Source: Bettongia penicillata ogilbyi
Lineage: Eukaryota > Chordata > Mammalia > Diprotodontia > Potoroidae
Direction of reading: 5' to 3'
Length of the DNA stretch: 64,000 bases
NCBI GenBank assembly: GCA_023548195.1
Contig: JAJHZJ010000009.1
Location: forward strand, 2,089,501-2,153,500
The first letter of the stretch is position 1, and every line of letters begins with the position of its first letter. Positions 55,726-64,000 of the stretch are shown in pieces. Both the position numbers and the translations under genes were made by a program. Below the pieces are notes generated by a model. It had not been told where the DNA came from and ran no database searches. It saw only the letters and a list, made by a program, of their open reading frames with translations.

Positions 55726-55726
55726 G

Positions 55727-55795
<69 letters not shown>

Positions 55796-55868
55796 TATAG
55801 ATATGAATATGTACGTGTTCTAATGTGAATCATTACCGCACACACGCATATGTGTGTGTGTGTGGAAG
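55726..55868. repeat. (TA)n(GA)n and (TG)n microsatellites
   Basis: TA run to 55,759, GA run 55,760-55,789, then a TG run at 55,850-55,863. Confidence 0.92.
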
Positions 55869-56288
55869 GTAGGGGTGTTGTTTGAGTGAAGATTCTTACA
55901 CAATCTATGGGATATTTTTGGTGCATACCCTGAGTATTTTATGGGTAACTTTCTGTGCCAGTTCCCAGAAGGTTCGAATTACTCCCCAAGGGATGCTACA
56001 TCAGTGAGAATCAAGATGGTACCCAGACTGTGCATCCATCAGATTTTGACTGATCTGGGAACAGGGATGATAAGCCCTGACAGAGGCTATATCTGAATGG
56101 TCCAATTCTGTGGACGCCCCATAAAGGGGGGAACAACTATACCCACCATGCTTTTGATCTAAGATTCCTCTCTTTTAGGGCGTTTGTTCTTCTTCATCTC
56201 ATTTGGCTTATTTCTTATTGCTTGATTCTACTTGATTCAAAATCCTCTCCCTTTTACTGTTTTCTTTTGCTTCTGATGCAGTTTTAGT
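55869..56288. other. No recognisable feature
   Basis: Unique-looking; nothing identified. Confidence 0.4.
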
Positions 56289-56289
56289 G

Positions 56290-56470
56290 AACACTCATCT
56301 TCATGAACTGAAATCCAGTCTTAGACACTTACTAGCTGTATGACCCCAGGCAAGTCAATTAACCCTTTTTGCCTCTGTTTCCTTATATGTCAAATGAGCT
56401 GGAGAAGGAAATGGCAAACTACTCCAATATCTTTGCCAAGAAAATCACAAATGGAGATGTGAAGGGGTGG
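56290..56470 (+). mobile_element. RTE-tailed SINE, 5'-truncated
   Basis: 'cacttactagctgtatgacc', 'ctggagaaggaaatggcaaa', 'tatctttgccaagaaaatca', decayed tail. Confidence 0.85.
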
Positions 56471-56479
56471 ATACAAACA

Positions 56480-56995
56480 ATGGGGGAATACAGAGAAAGG
56501 CAAAAACAAGTCCTTGCTCTCACATAGCTCAGTCTAATAGGGAAGACAACATGAAAACAACCATGGACAAACAAGGTTCATACAGGATAAATTGGAAATA
56601 ATAAATCAGTAGCAATTATTAAGTGTCTGCTATATGCCATATATGCTATATGTCTGCTACACACATGGCACTTCAACAGATGGAAATCACTGGAATTAGG
56701 GAAGATTGGATAAGGCTTCCTGGATAGCCCTGCAGGGCTTTTGCTGAGACTTGAAGGTGGCCAGGGAAGCCAAGAGGTGGGGATGAGGAGGGAAAAACCT
56801 TCCAGCCATAGGAGAGAGCCAATGACAATGGCCAGAGTCAGGAAATGCAGTGTCCTATGCAAAGAATAGTAAGGAAAGTAGTGCCATGGGTTCCCTAAGT
56901 ACATGGAGCGGGGAGTGAGTGTAAGATAGAAGAAGGATGGAAGGGTTGGGGGAGGGCAGGTTATAAAGAGATTAGAACTACTCTGTCATTTTGTT
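56480..56995 (-). mobile_element. L2 LINE 3' half
   Basis: 'agcaattattaagtgtctgc', 'tggataaggcttcctggata', 'aatgcagtgtcctatgcaaa'. Its minus-strand frame at 56,578-56,904 is the coding remnant. Confidence 0.8.
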
Positions 56996-57044
56996 CTATT
57001 ATTTAGGTCTATGCAACAATGAAAGACTGGAAAGTATCTCAGCT

Positions 57045-57048
57045 GTGT

Positions 57049-57098
<50 letters not shown>

Positions 57099-57124
57099 TG
57101 GGTGTGGGTGTGGGTGTGGGTGTA
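57045..57124. repeat. (TG)n(GGGTGT)n microsatellite
   Basis: About 24 TG units then GGGTGT repeats. Confidence 0.95.
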
Positions 57125-57640
57125 TGAGACTGGCTGATGGCTTAGCTCAGCTAACACTTACTTCCAGGACAAGTTGGTTTAGATAAAGGCCACATGTCAG
57201 GGGGATAGCTTTAATGAATCACATCATGAGTAGCAAACATTGAGCTGTTTTTCAGGCTTGGTCTAAAAGACCTTTCCCCAGTGTGCCTGAAGGCTTTCTG
57301 TCAGCACTTTGAGGCTTGCAGCGCTTCCTCTCAGGGACTGTTCCACCCACAGAGGCAGCAAGGCTTCCCAAACCCTTTGTTCTAGAGGATACTTACTGAC
57401 CCTTCCCTCCTCCTTTTACCCCCACATAAACACTCTCATCACACGTTATCTAATAGAATGCAGATTAATGCATAATTTATTTCTTCAAGTTATTGATAAC
57501 TTAGAATGAATGGGAAACCTCCTCAGGAAGGGATGGGCAAAGAGGCATCAATATGCAGAGGAAATGAGCACCACCACATCCAGCTAATTAGAAATGGACT
57601 GGTAAGGCAGCATTTTCCAAATAATGGACTTTCTACTATT
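57125..57640. other. Repeat-free block; candidate conserved noncoding element
   Basis: 'gcagattaatgcataattta' at 57,461 and 'ccagctaattagaaatg' at 57,579 are homeodomain-type. No coding family recognised. Confidence 0.35.
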
Positions 57641-57764
57641 GAGTTCTCAGTCTCTTTCTCTCTCCCTCTCCCCTATTATTTGTATTTATGATGACTAGCT
57701 TGACCATAACTGTCAGTAGGGAGATTGCAAGGTCCGGGGGCAGGTTGGGAGTTAGGGACTTCCA

Positions 57765-58250
57765 TTCCAGTTCCCCACACTTATTCCCTGAGTGACCATA
57801 AGCAATTCATTGACCTTCTCTGACCCTCAGCATCTTTATCTATCATATGGAGATAAGAGCATTTTTCTTGCCTGTGTCATTTAGCCTATGTCCTGGGCTT
57901 TTAGGAGAGCTAAATAAAATATTAGATTTTTAAAGTACCTTGAAAACTATGAAATGCTATGTTAATGTAAAATACAATAATAATATCAATATGTCAGCAT
58001 GATGATTTGGATTCTTAGGGAAAGAGGCTAATGGATATATTTGTGAAAAGAATCACAGAATGTCAGGACGGAAAAGGACCTTATGGATGATCTCATCCAG
58101 CTTTCCCATTTTACAGATGAGGAAACTGAGAACTAGAGATGCTAACACCTTGCTCACTGTCACTCAGGTAAATAGAAATGGATCCAGCATGAGAGTCCAG
58201 ATCTCTTCGTTAGTTCCTAACTTTTTCCACTATATCACTCTGTTTCCTTC
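57765..58250. mobile_element. Two MIR-type SINEs, opposite strands
   Basis: Plus copy 57,765-57,980 (decayed) and minus copy 58,045-58,250 ('ttacagatgaggaaactgag'). Confidence 0.75.
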
Positions 58251-58999
58251 TTAAGACCTCATCTTCTTTCTCCTTAGGCTCTTCCTGACCTATAAGACAC
58301 AAGGGAAAAACTGACTACTTAGATAATAGAACCAAGACTTTATATCAGGCACATAGACAGTTGACATCAGGTTCTGTGACCACAACTGAGCAGGTAAGAG
58401 GAGAAAAGTTTAGGAGATCAATGGGACTGAGAATTTTGTTTTGTGTTGTATTGTCCCATAACTTCTTTGTTTGTAGGGAGAAAAGGCTCTAAAACAGCCA
58501 GAGAGCCCTAGTCAAGGCCAAACACTTGATATATTTCTGTAAGAACCAAGAAAACCTAGGTGGGAAGAAAACAAGCTGAAGCCCAGCCTCCCTGAGCTAA
58601 GATGGGGACAAGTGGATTCTGTCCCTGCAGTCACTGGGTTAGTGTTACTAATAACAAATGTGACCTGAAGAACATTCACTTAGTCACTTCTAAGTGGCAT
58701 GGCCTTTGTGTTCAGTGTAGGCTAGAGGAGCGTATGGCCATTCTTGACCACCCCGTAGAGTGTCTAAGGACTGGAGGTAGAGGAAGCTTTGGAACTCTAA
58801 GAATGCTCCCGTCTGAGTAGGACCCATAGACTGAAATGGCTGTAGGCAGGTGCTCCATTTGTCTTTTGGGATCCAGGTAAGTTTTAATAAGTAAACACCT
58901 GGACAGAGTCTACTGGGATTTTGTATGCCTTTTGCATAGGGAATATAGATTATTCTCATCACCCCCTACTGAAAAACCTTCAAGAACTCCCCATTGTCT
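58251..58999. other. Unrecognised; isolated strong splice-donor word
   Basis: No repeat recognised. 'tttgtttgtag' (58,468-58,478) resembles an acceptor and 'ccaggtaagttt' (58,874-58,885) a strong donor, but no coding frame connects them. Confidence 0.35.
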
Positions 59000-59001
59000 C
59001 C

Positions 59002-59325
59002 AGTCATGGTATCAAATTCAAATGGGAACAGGAGCTACTAAAACTAAAAAAAAATACATGAGGATCCCTGTTGTTTATCCTTCATTCTCAAAGAGAACCA
59101 TGACATCAGGGAGGTGATGCTATGACATGCAAGTGAATTGGATTTAAGTGAGGAGGACTGGATCCCTGTGAGCAGCCCCTTAATTTAGAAAGCCACATGA
59201 ACGTTATTGATATTCTATTTTATTTTTTAGAATTTTATTAAATATTTTCCAATTTTATTTTTATCTGGTTCCTGGCCTCAGTCAGGGGTACAGTCTCAGT
59301 GTTGGACATCTCTGGTTTACGGGAT
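59002..59325. mobile_element. hAT-type DNA transposon, split by a SINE
   Basis: 'atggtatcaaattcaaatgg' at the left and 'gttggacatctctg' at the right are decayed terminal inverted repeats. The right half 'attttattaaatattttcca' is complementary to 1,455-1,490. The SINE lies at 59,071-59,159. Confidence 0.65.
59071..59159 (-). mobile_element. Mar1-like SINE with 9-bp target duplication
   Basis: 'ttcattctcaaagagaacca', 'gtgaattggatttaagtgag'. Flanked by 'ggatccctg' at 59,062-59,070 and 59,160-59,168. Confidence 0.88.
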
Positions 59326-59329
59326 CAAA

Positions 59330-59480
59330 TTCAAACTCTTTGGCTAGGTATATAATGAAATCCCTGCACTATCTGGCTCCAGTTTATCTTTCTGACTTCA
59401 TTTCCCACTCCTCCCATATATTAAACCTCTGTTCTATCCAGACTGGTTTCCTCACTGTTCACTGAAGCATGATCTGCTTA
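59330..59480 (+). mobile_element. L2 LINE fragment
   Basis: 'gatcaaattcaaactctttg' and 'ctgcactatctggctccagt' are L2 late-coding words. Confidence 0.65.
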
Positions 59481-59734
59481 TTAACAGTGTCACAGGGAAA
59501 ATTATGCCCCTGAGTCAGCCCAGGGGGAAAACAAAGGTGTGGTCTAGGAAGATTTAGCTCCTCCCTTTTACTCTGTAATAACACTTGCTGCTTATAATAT
59601 CAAAAAGCAAATTTTTTGTTGCCCCCTTAGCATGGAAGCTACTCCAATAGGTCCTTTGGGCACATAAAGATGGATAAGGTTCGGCTCCTATTTGTATCTC
59701 TCCTAGTACAAGAAATAAGATAGATAAATAAAGA
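59481..59734. other. No recognisable feature
   Basis: Unique-looking. Confidence 0.35.
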
Positions 59735-60045
59735 GTACAAAGTCATTTAATATGAGTATAAAGAGAGAGATGGAATCCAAGTGCCTTGAGAGCACAGAAG
59801 AAAAAAAAACTCTTCTGACTGAGTGAAGCAGGGAAAGTTTTATAGAGTATGTGTGACATTTGAGCTGGGACTTGCAGGATGTGCAAAATTTCAGCAGGTA
59901 GAAATGTGGGGAGTAAGGATGGATAAATATAGGCAAAAACATGGAGATGGGAAACTACATGGCACAGGAGAAATGTCAAACATCCAAATTTCTGAGGTGC
60001 AGATTGCATAAAGGAGGGTAATAGGAGCTGAATTTACAAAAGTAG
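59735..60045 (-). mobile_element. L2 LINE fragment
   Basis: 'tgtgacatttgagctgggac' and 'ataaatataggcaaaaacat' place it in the reversed L2 3' half. Confidence 0.7.
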
Positions 60046-60229
60046 GATGAAACCAATCCATGGGGAGCTTGGAGTCCCCAGGCTTATTTCCTATTTTTGC
60101 TTTTGTTTTTTTTTTCATGGGTCTTGGGTTGGGAAAATCACTGGATATCTCCCAGGGGTGGCAGGTTTGCTACTCAGTTATCTCAATTAAAGATGTTTTA
60201 TTCCTCAACTCATGGCTTTGATTTATTTC

Positions 60230-61560
60230 AGGACTTGACACTACTTTCCTAAGCTTCTCACACTTCTAATTAAAACTCCCAGAAGAAGAGAAAAAGCATG
60301 GGCAGAAATTAAACTCAATGTGATTATCCACCCACCCCATTAATTCATTTTGCCAGGTTCCAAATTAAAGTGGGGGTTATTTTCTAAGGGAAAGTCCCCA
60401 CCCCTCTGGGTGACTCCTCATGGCCATGCTGTGAGAGGGAAGCCATGTTGCATCATGGAAGATCACCATTGGTTGAAACAGCTCATCCTGCTAGGCCTGG
60501 CCCTGTTGGCTATTAACAAACTGGGAGATTAGTAGCCAGGTTCACTTGGGGAGAACTGCTGGAGCTGTTGATAGGCAGAGAAAATCTGTGATTAATTATC
60601 GCAGATGAAAATATTAAGTAATGAATCCTCTGCCAGTGCCAGACAAGCTGAAGAATCTCTCACTTTCTTAACATGCTTGGAAATGGCACAATTCCTTCTG
60701 AAATCCACAGTAAACTTTAATAGCGGCAAGTTCTGTGACTCTGCTGATTTCTGATTGGCTAGAGCAGAGGGGCTGCCAATTCTCTGGGGTTGGAGCTAAT
60801 TAGGATGCAATTTTTCAATTATGGAACATTGAGCAAGCATTCCTCCTAGGTCACCCTCCCCCTCTCCCCCAAATGGATAGACTTAATTTGTCTATTTTCC
60901 TTTACTTCTTAATTATTTGATGATATGGCAGTAATTATTTGTCATTTGGAAAAGAGAATTGTGACAGAGCTATTGTGCTCCCCTCTTGTAACCCTAGCTA
61001 TCTCCTTGCTTAATGGGTGTTTTGGAGAAATGTTTTGAATTGCCCCCTCTCTGTTGGTGTGGTAACAGGAAAACAATAGCTTGTGACGTGGCTTTATTCT
61101 GATTGAAAATCATTTGGAAAAGAGGCAGAGAAGGGAACCAGCTTGAGTTTAAAAGAGCCACAGTTCCAAGTGCCAAGCCCACCCATGTCACCCAACTTGG
61201 GGCTTTAGGCTCTTTTGCACTGGGAACTTGAGCCCTTCCTTTGTGCTAATAAGAGGTCTAAGAATCAAGCGTGCAAAATAGGCTTGCAGTGGGGTTAAGA
61301 CGAAGGGGAGGGTGGGGGAATGCTTTCCTCCAGAAATGGAAAAACCTAAATGACTTTGTTTAAATGTCATAGCACTCTCAAAACTCTCTTCTCATATGTA
61401 TGAAAGTTAATTAAATGGAAAAATGTCAAATTAGTTGCTTAAAATATTAATGGCAGAAATTATCTGGGATTCTAGAACATGTAGAGTTAGGAAACTGCCC
61501 TTTTTAAGCCATTAACCTTTTCTGGGTCTCTCTTCATCTTAAAAAAAAAATACACTATTT
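60230..61560. other. 1.3-kb repeat-free block; strongest candidate regulatory element
   Basis: The longest stretch here without a repeat I recognise. TAATTA-type cores at 60,267-60,273, about 60,340, 60,591-60,600, 60,795-60,804, about 60,909 and 61,407-61,414, with ATTGG at about 60,754 and 'tgtgacgtggc' near 61,082. No open frame over 65 codons, no domain. Conservation is unproved. Confidence 0.4.
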
Positions 61561-61659
61561 CACTAGTTAAGTATTTGTGGTCACACAGGCCAATATTATC
61601 TCCTGGATTTAGTGATCAAGGCTCTTTCCCACAGAGACTAACGCTCAAGAGACAGCAAT

Positions 61660-61860
61660 GGAAAGGTCATTTAGCTAGAATTCAGAAGTCCTGGACACCA
61701 GATCTTCCATAAACCAGTCATGTAACCTTAGACAAATTAAAAGATTATAATAATAACTCACATTTTTTCTAGTGCTTTAAGAATTAGGAAACAATTTAAC
61801 CTCTCTGGACCTCAGTTTCTTCATCTGTAAAATGAAACGATTGGCCTATATGGGCATCGA
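61660..61860 (+). mobile_element. MIR-type SINE
   Basis: Core 'cagtttcttcatctgtaaaa', head decayed ('caagtcatgtaacctt'-like). Confidence 0.75.
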
Positions 61861-62794
61861 TTTAGAGCTAACTGGGTCCTTAAATACCATCCGGGCCATA
61901 AAATAAGACAAGTATTCCAATCTAAAGTTCCTTCTAGAACCAAGATTAGGTGAGTCTATGATGATTCGCAGGCAGCTTTGGAAAATGGGCTTGATTCCTT
62001 CATCAGGACTGACTTATCTTTAGTGAATAAAGGGCATATCTATTGTATATCTCCCTTGGGACCTACCTTACACACAGGTAAAATAAGCACTTGAAGAGAT
62101 GGTTAGTGACTAAAGGATATGTCAATTACAAAGACCCCAAATTTTTCAAAGTCAGGTCACGTCAAACTATCCTTTCCTCTTTGGGTAGATTTAAAAATGA
62201 TATAACTGCCACTTTCAGCATCACTTTTGTCACAGTCTCCAATGACATTCTTGTGACAAATGGAGAAATGTGGGCTTGATTCAGTGAAGCTGATTTGCTT
62301 TAACCCACCCGCTCCCCAAACCCCATCCCCTGCCAAATATCAATAGTTTGACCTCACCTTGTAAAGAGATCTGGGTTCTCAGAGATCTGTCCATGGTCCT
62401 GTGATTTCTAACCTTTTTTATTTTTTCAGAGATGTAGATAAAGGCAAGGAAGGCTTGCTAACCAAATCTGTACATGACACAAAGCTCAGATCTCAAGAGA
62501 TCTCAATAGGTTGCAATGTGGGGCTAAATCTAAAAAAATTAAATTTAATAGAAATAAGTGTAAAGTCTTGTAATTTAAAAAATCAACTTCATAAGTATAA
62601 TGTAAAAGAGGCTTGACTAGACCATAGATAACAGAGAAGCAGTGTGGAGTAGTGGATAGAATAATTGACTTCCAGTGATGAAGAGCAGGATTCAAATCCC
62701 ATCTCAGGCATTACTACAGTGTGACTCTGGTTAAGTCACTTAACATTTTTCCTTATCTGTGAAGTGGGCATGATGATAGCACCTATCTCATTAT

Positions 62795-63108
62795 GTTTGC
62801 CTGTCCATTTTTGAAGAACACCAGTGATGACATCAGGAGGGTGATATCTTGCCTCGCAGGTGAGTTGGATTGGACTGAGGCAGAGCTGTGTGAAATCATC
62901 AGCCTCACTCTCCTCCAGAGTCATCGGAGTCCAGTGACAAGACATAGATCAAGATGACTCTGGTCTTTTTAAGCTTAGGTCCTTCTCAGTCCCAGTTTGT
63001 CTGAGGCAACACCCATTCAGTAGTTAAAGACTAGGTAAGAGCTGAGGCAAAAGATGGCCATGTTTGCCTTCATAGAGAATCGGTTTGGGAGGGGAATACC
63101 TTCAGAGT
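62795..63108 (-). mobile_element. Mar1-like SINE inside MIR
   Basis: 'gaacaccagtgatgacatca', 'ggcagagctgtgtgaaatca', 'gtttgtctgaggcaacaccc', as in 45,098-45,545. Confidence 0.8.
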
Positions 63109-63109
63109 T

Positions 63110-63350
63110 GGGCAACTAGGTTGCACAGTGGATAGACTGCTGGATCTGGAATCAGGAAGGCTCATCTTTGTGAGTTGAAATCTGGCCTTAGATACTTACT
63201 AGCCGTGTGACTATAGGCAAGTCACTTAACCTTGTTTGCTGCAATTTCCTTGACTGTAAAATGATCTGGAGAAGGAAATGGCAAACCACTCCAAAATCTC
63301 TGCCAAGAAAACCCCAAATGGGTCATAAAGGGTTGGTTATGACTGAGCAA
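63110..63350 (+). mobile_element. RTE-tailed SINE, full length
   Basis: Head 'gggcaactaggttgcacagt', 'cttactagccgtgtgactat', 'ctggagaaggaaatggcaaa', 'aaaaccccaaatgggtcata', tail 'tgactgagcaacaatag'. The best forward reference copy. Confidence 0.93.
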
Positions 63351-63540
63351 CAATAGTACCTATCTTGTAGGGTTGAGGTAAAGATCAAATGAGTTAATAT
63401 CCATAAAATGCTTTGCAAACCTTCAAGTGCCGAGCAAAAATTAGCAGCTATTATTAGTTTATCTTGAAAGGATCTGGGGGTTTTAGAGGACCACCAACAC
63501 ATTATGAATCAATGATGTGACACTCAAGTAGTCAGACCTG

Positions 63541-64000
63541 TGACCTCCTTGATTAAGGTGTACTTGTTTCCCCCAGTTATAAAGATTGCAGCTCATCTAC
63601 CCTTTCACATCCTTTGTGCCTCTTTCTCCTATAAGTTTTCCTTACAGCGTCTATCCGAGGTGCTGGAGACCTTCCTCACTCTGACATCACAAAGATACCA
63701 GGGCAACATGCTCTCTGTTCCCTTACCATTCTTTCCTTTTTGCTCATGCTCTTACCCTTTCTTCATTTGCCTGATGAAATCTTTTATTCTTGTTCTTCAA
63801 AGCTTCTCATCGGTTATATGTTGAAACCCATTTCCATTCACCATCATTCTTTCCATGAATTTGTGTTTTATCTCAAATTCATATTTTTTTGATATAACAA
63901 CACAAAGCAACAATGAGAGAAGGTTGGCATTATAAAGGGCGGATTTTTCTGAGTGTAGATTGAAACATACTTTAAAATATTGTATTTTTTTGCAACACAG
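63541..64000. other. No recognisable feature
   Basis: Unique-looking to the window edge; the 94-codon frame has no recognised domain. Confidence 0.4.

Larger units (their letters stand above)
62630..63460 (+). mobile_element. MIR-type SINE inserted in L3, itself split
   Basis: Left part 62,630-62,788 ends 'atagcacctatct'. The right part starts at 63,353 with 'atagtacctatct' and continues 'gggttgaggtaaagatcaaa' to about 63,455. The repeated 13-mer is the target duplication of the inner insertion. Confidence 0.85.
62090..63540 (+). pseudogene. L3/CR1 LINE, reverse-transcriptase part, split by nested SINEs
   Basis: 62,150-62,280 reads like the CR1/L3 RT palm region: 'gtcaggtcacgtcaaactat' and a phrase with 'agtctccaatgacattcttg', 'atgtgggcttgat'. 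62,440-62,625 continues ('gacacaaagctcagatctca', 'gtgtaaagtcttgtaattta'). After the SINEs the copy resumes at about 63,462 ('ggatctgggggttttagagg') to 63,535. Heavily decayed. Confidence 0.75.

Noticed and set aside
63110..63350. tRNA gene
   Set aside because: The tRNA-like A/B-box head belongs to a SINE followed by an RTE-type tail; no cloverleaf with a complete acceptor stem.

Overview
The window reads as vertebrate, almost certainly marsupial, nuclear DNA with no recognisable host protein-coding gene, rRNA or true tRNA gene. The marsupial call rests on the repeat mix: tRNA-headed SINEs whose tails match a BovB-like RTE LINE in the same window, many degraded MIR-type SINEs, abundant L2 and L3/CR1 LINEs, L1 3' ends, and 'half-L1' (HAL1) elements. 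One short SINE at 4312-4437 lacks the RTE tail and resembles the WSINE1 type of Australian marsupials, and I saw no copy of the Mon1-type SINE common in Monodelphis. That leans towards an Australian marsupial, but these family names are from memory and were not searched.

Layout. 1-5,300: L2 cut by an L1 tail, hAT and SINE fragments. 5,650-7,257: 5'-truncated, decayed RTE/BovB-like reverse-transcriptase element. 8,560-11,290: decayed L1 material. 12,000-28,500: L2 copies on both strands, many MIR-type SINEs, a few unique stretches and a TA microsatellite. 28,495-35,600: an old L2 hit twice at one target site by HAL1 elements. The older HAL1 (28,590-31,740) carries a truncated Tigger. The younger (31,752-34,748) keeps an intact 368-codon ORF1, has no ORF2, and has a GC-rich 5' UTR with a YY1 site and imperfect ~75-80-bp repeats. 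35,600-50,300: SINEs, a palindromic hAT MITE with an 8-bp target duplication, L1 tails and a long purine tract. 50,300-59,480: L2, L3/CR1 and nested SINEs. 59,735-62,000: an L2, then about 1.3 kb free of recognisable repeats. 62,090-63,540: four layers of insertion (L3, then MIR, then two SINEs).

The only intact open frame that looks like a real protein is HAL1 ORF1 (32,808-33,914, minus), an L1-ORF1-type RNA-binding chaperone. The elements relate as parasites and hosts: SINE tails copy the RTE tail, and HAL1 lacks its own reverse transcriptase so presumably borrowed L1 ORF2 protein. Between the repeats are several AT-rich stretches with homeodomain-type TAATTA cores (about 14.45, 16.5, 19.0, 23.7-24.35, 47.3, 52.85, 57.2-57.6 and 60.2-61.6 kb). 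These could be conserved enhancers in a gene desert or large intron, but that cannot be decided from one sequence. Boundaries of decayed repeats are approximate, usually within 10-30 bases.
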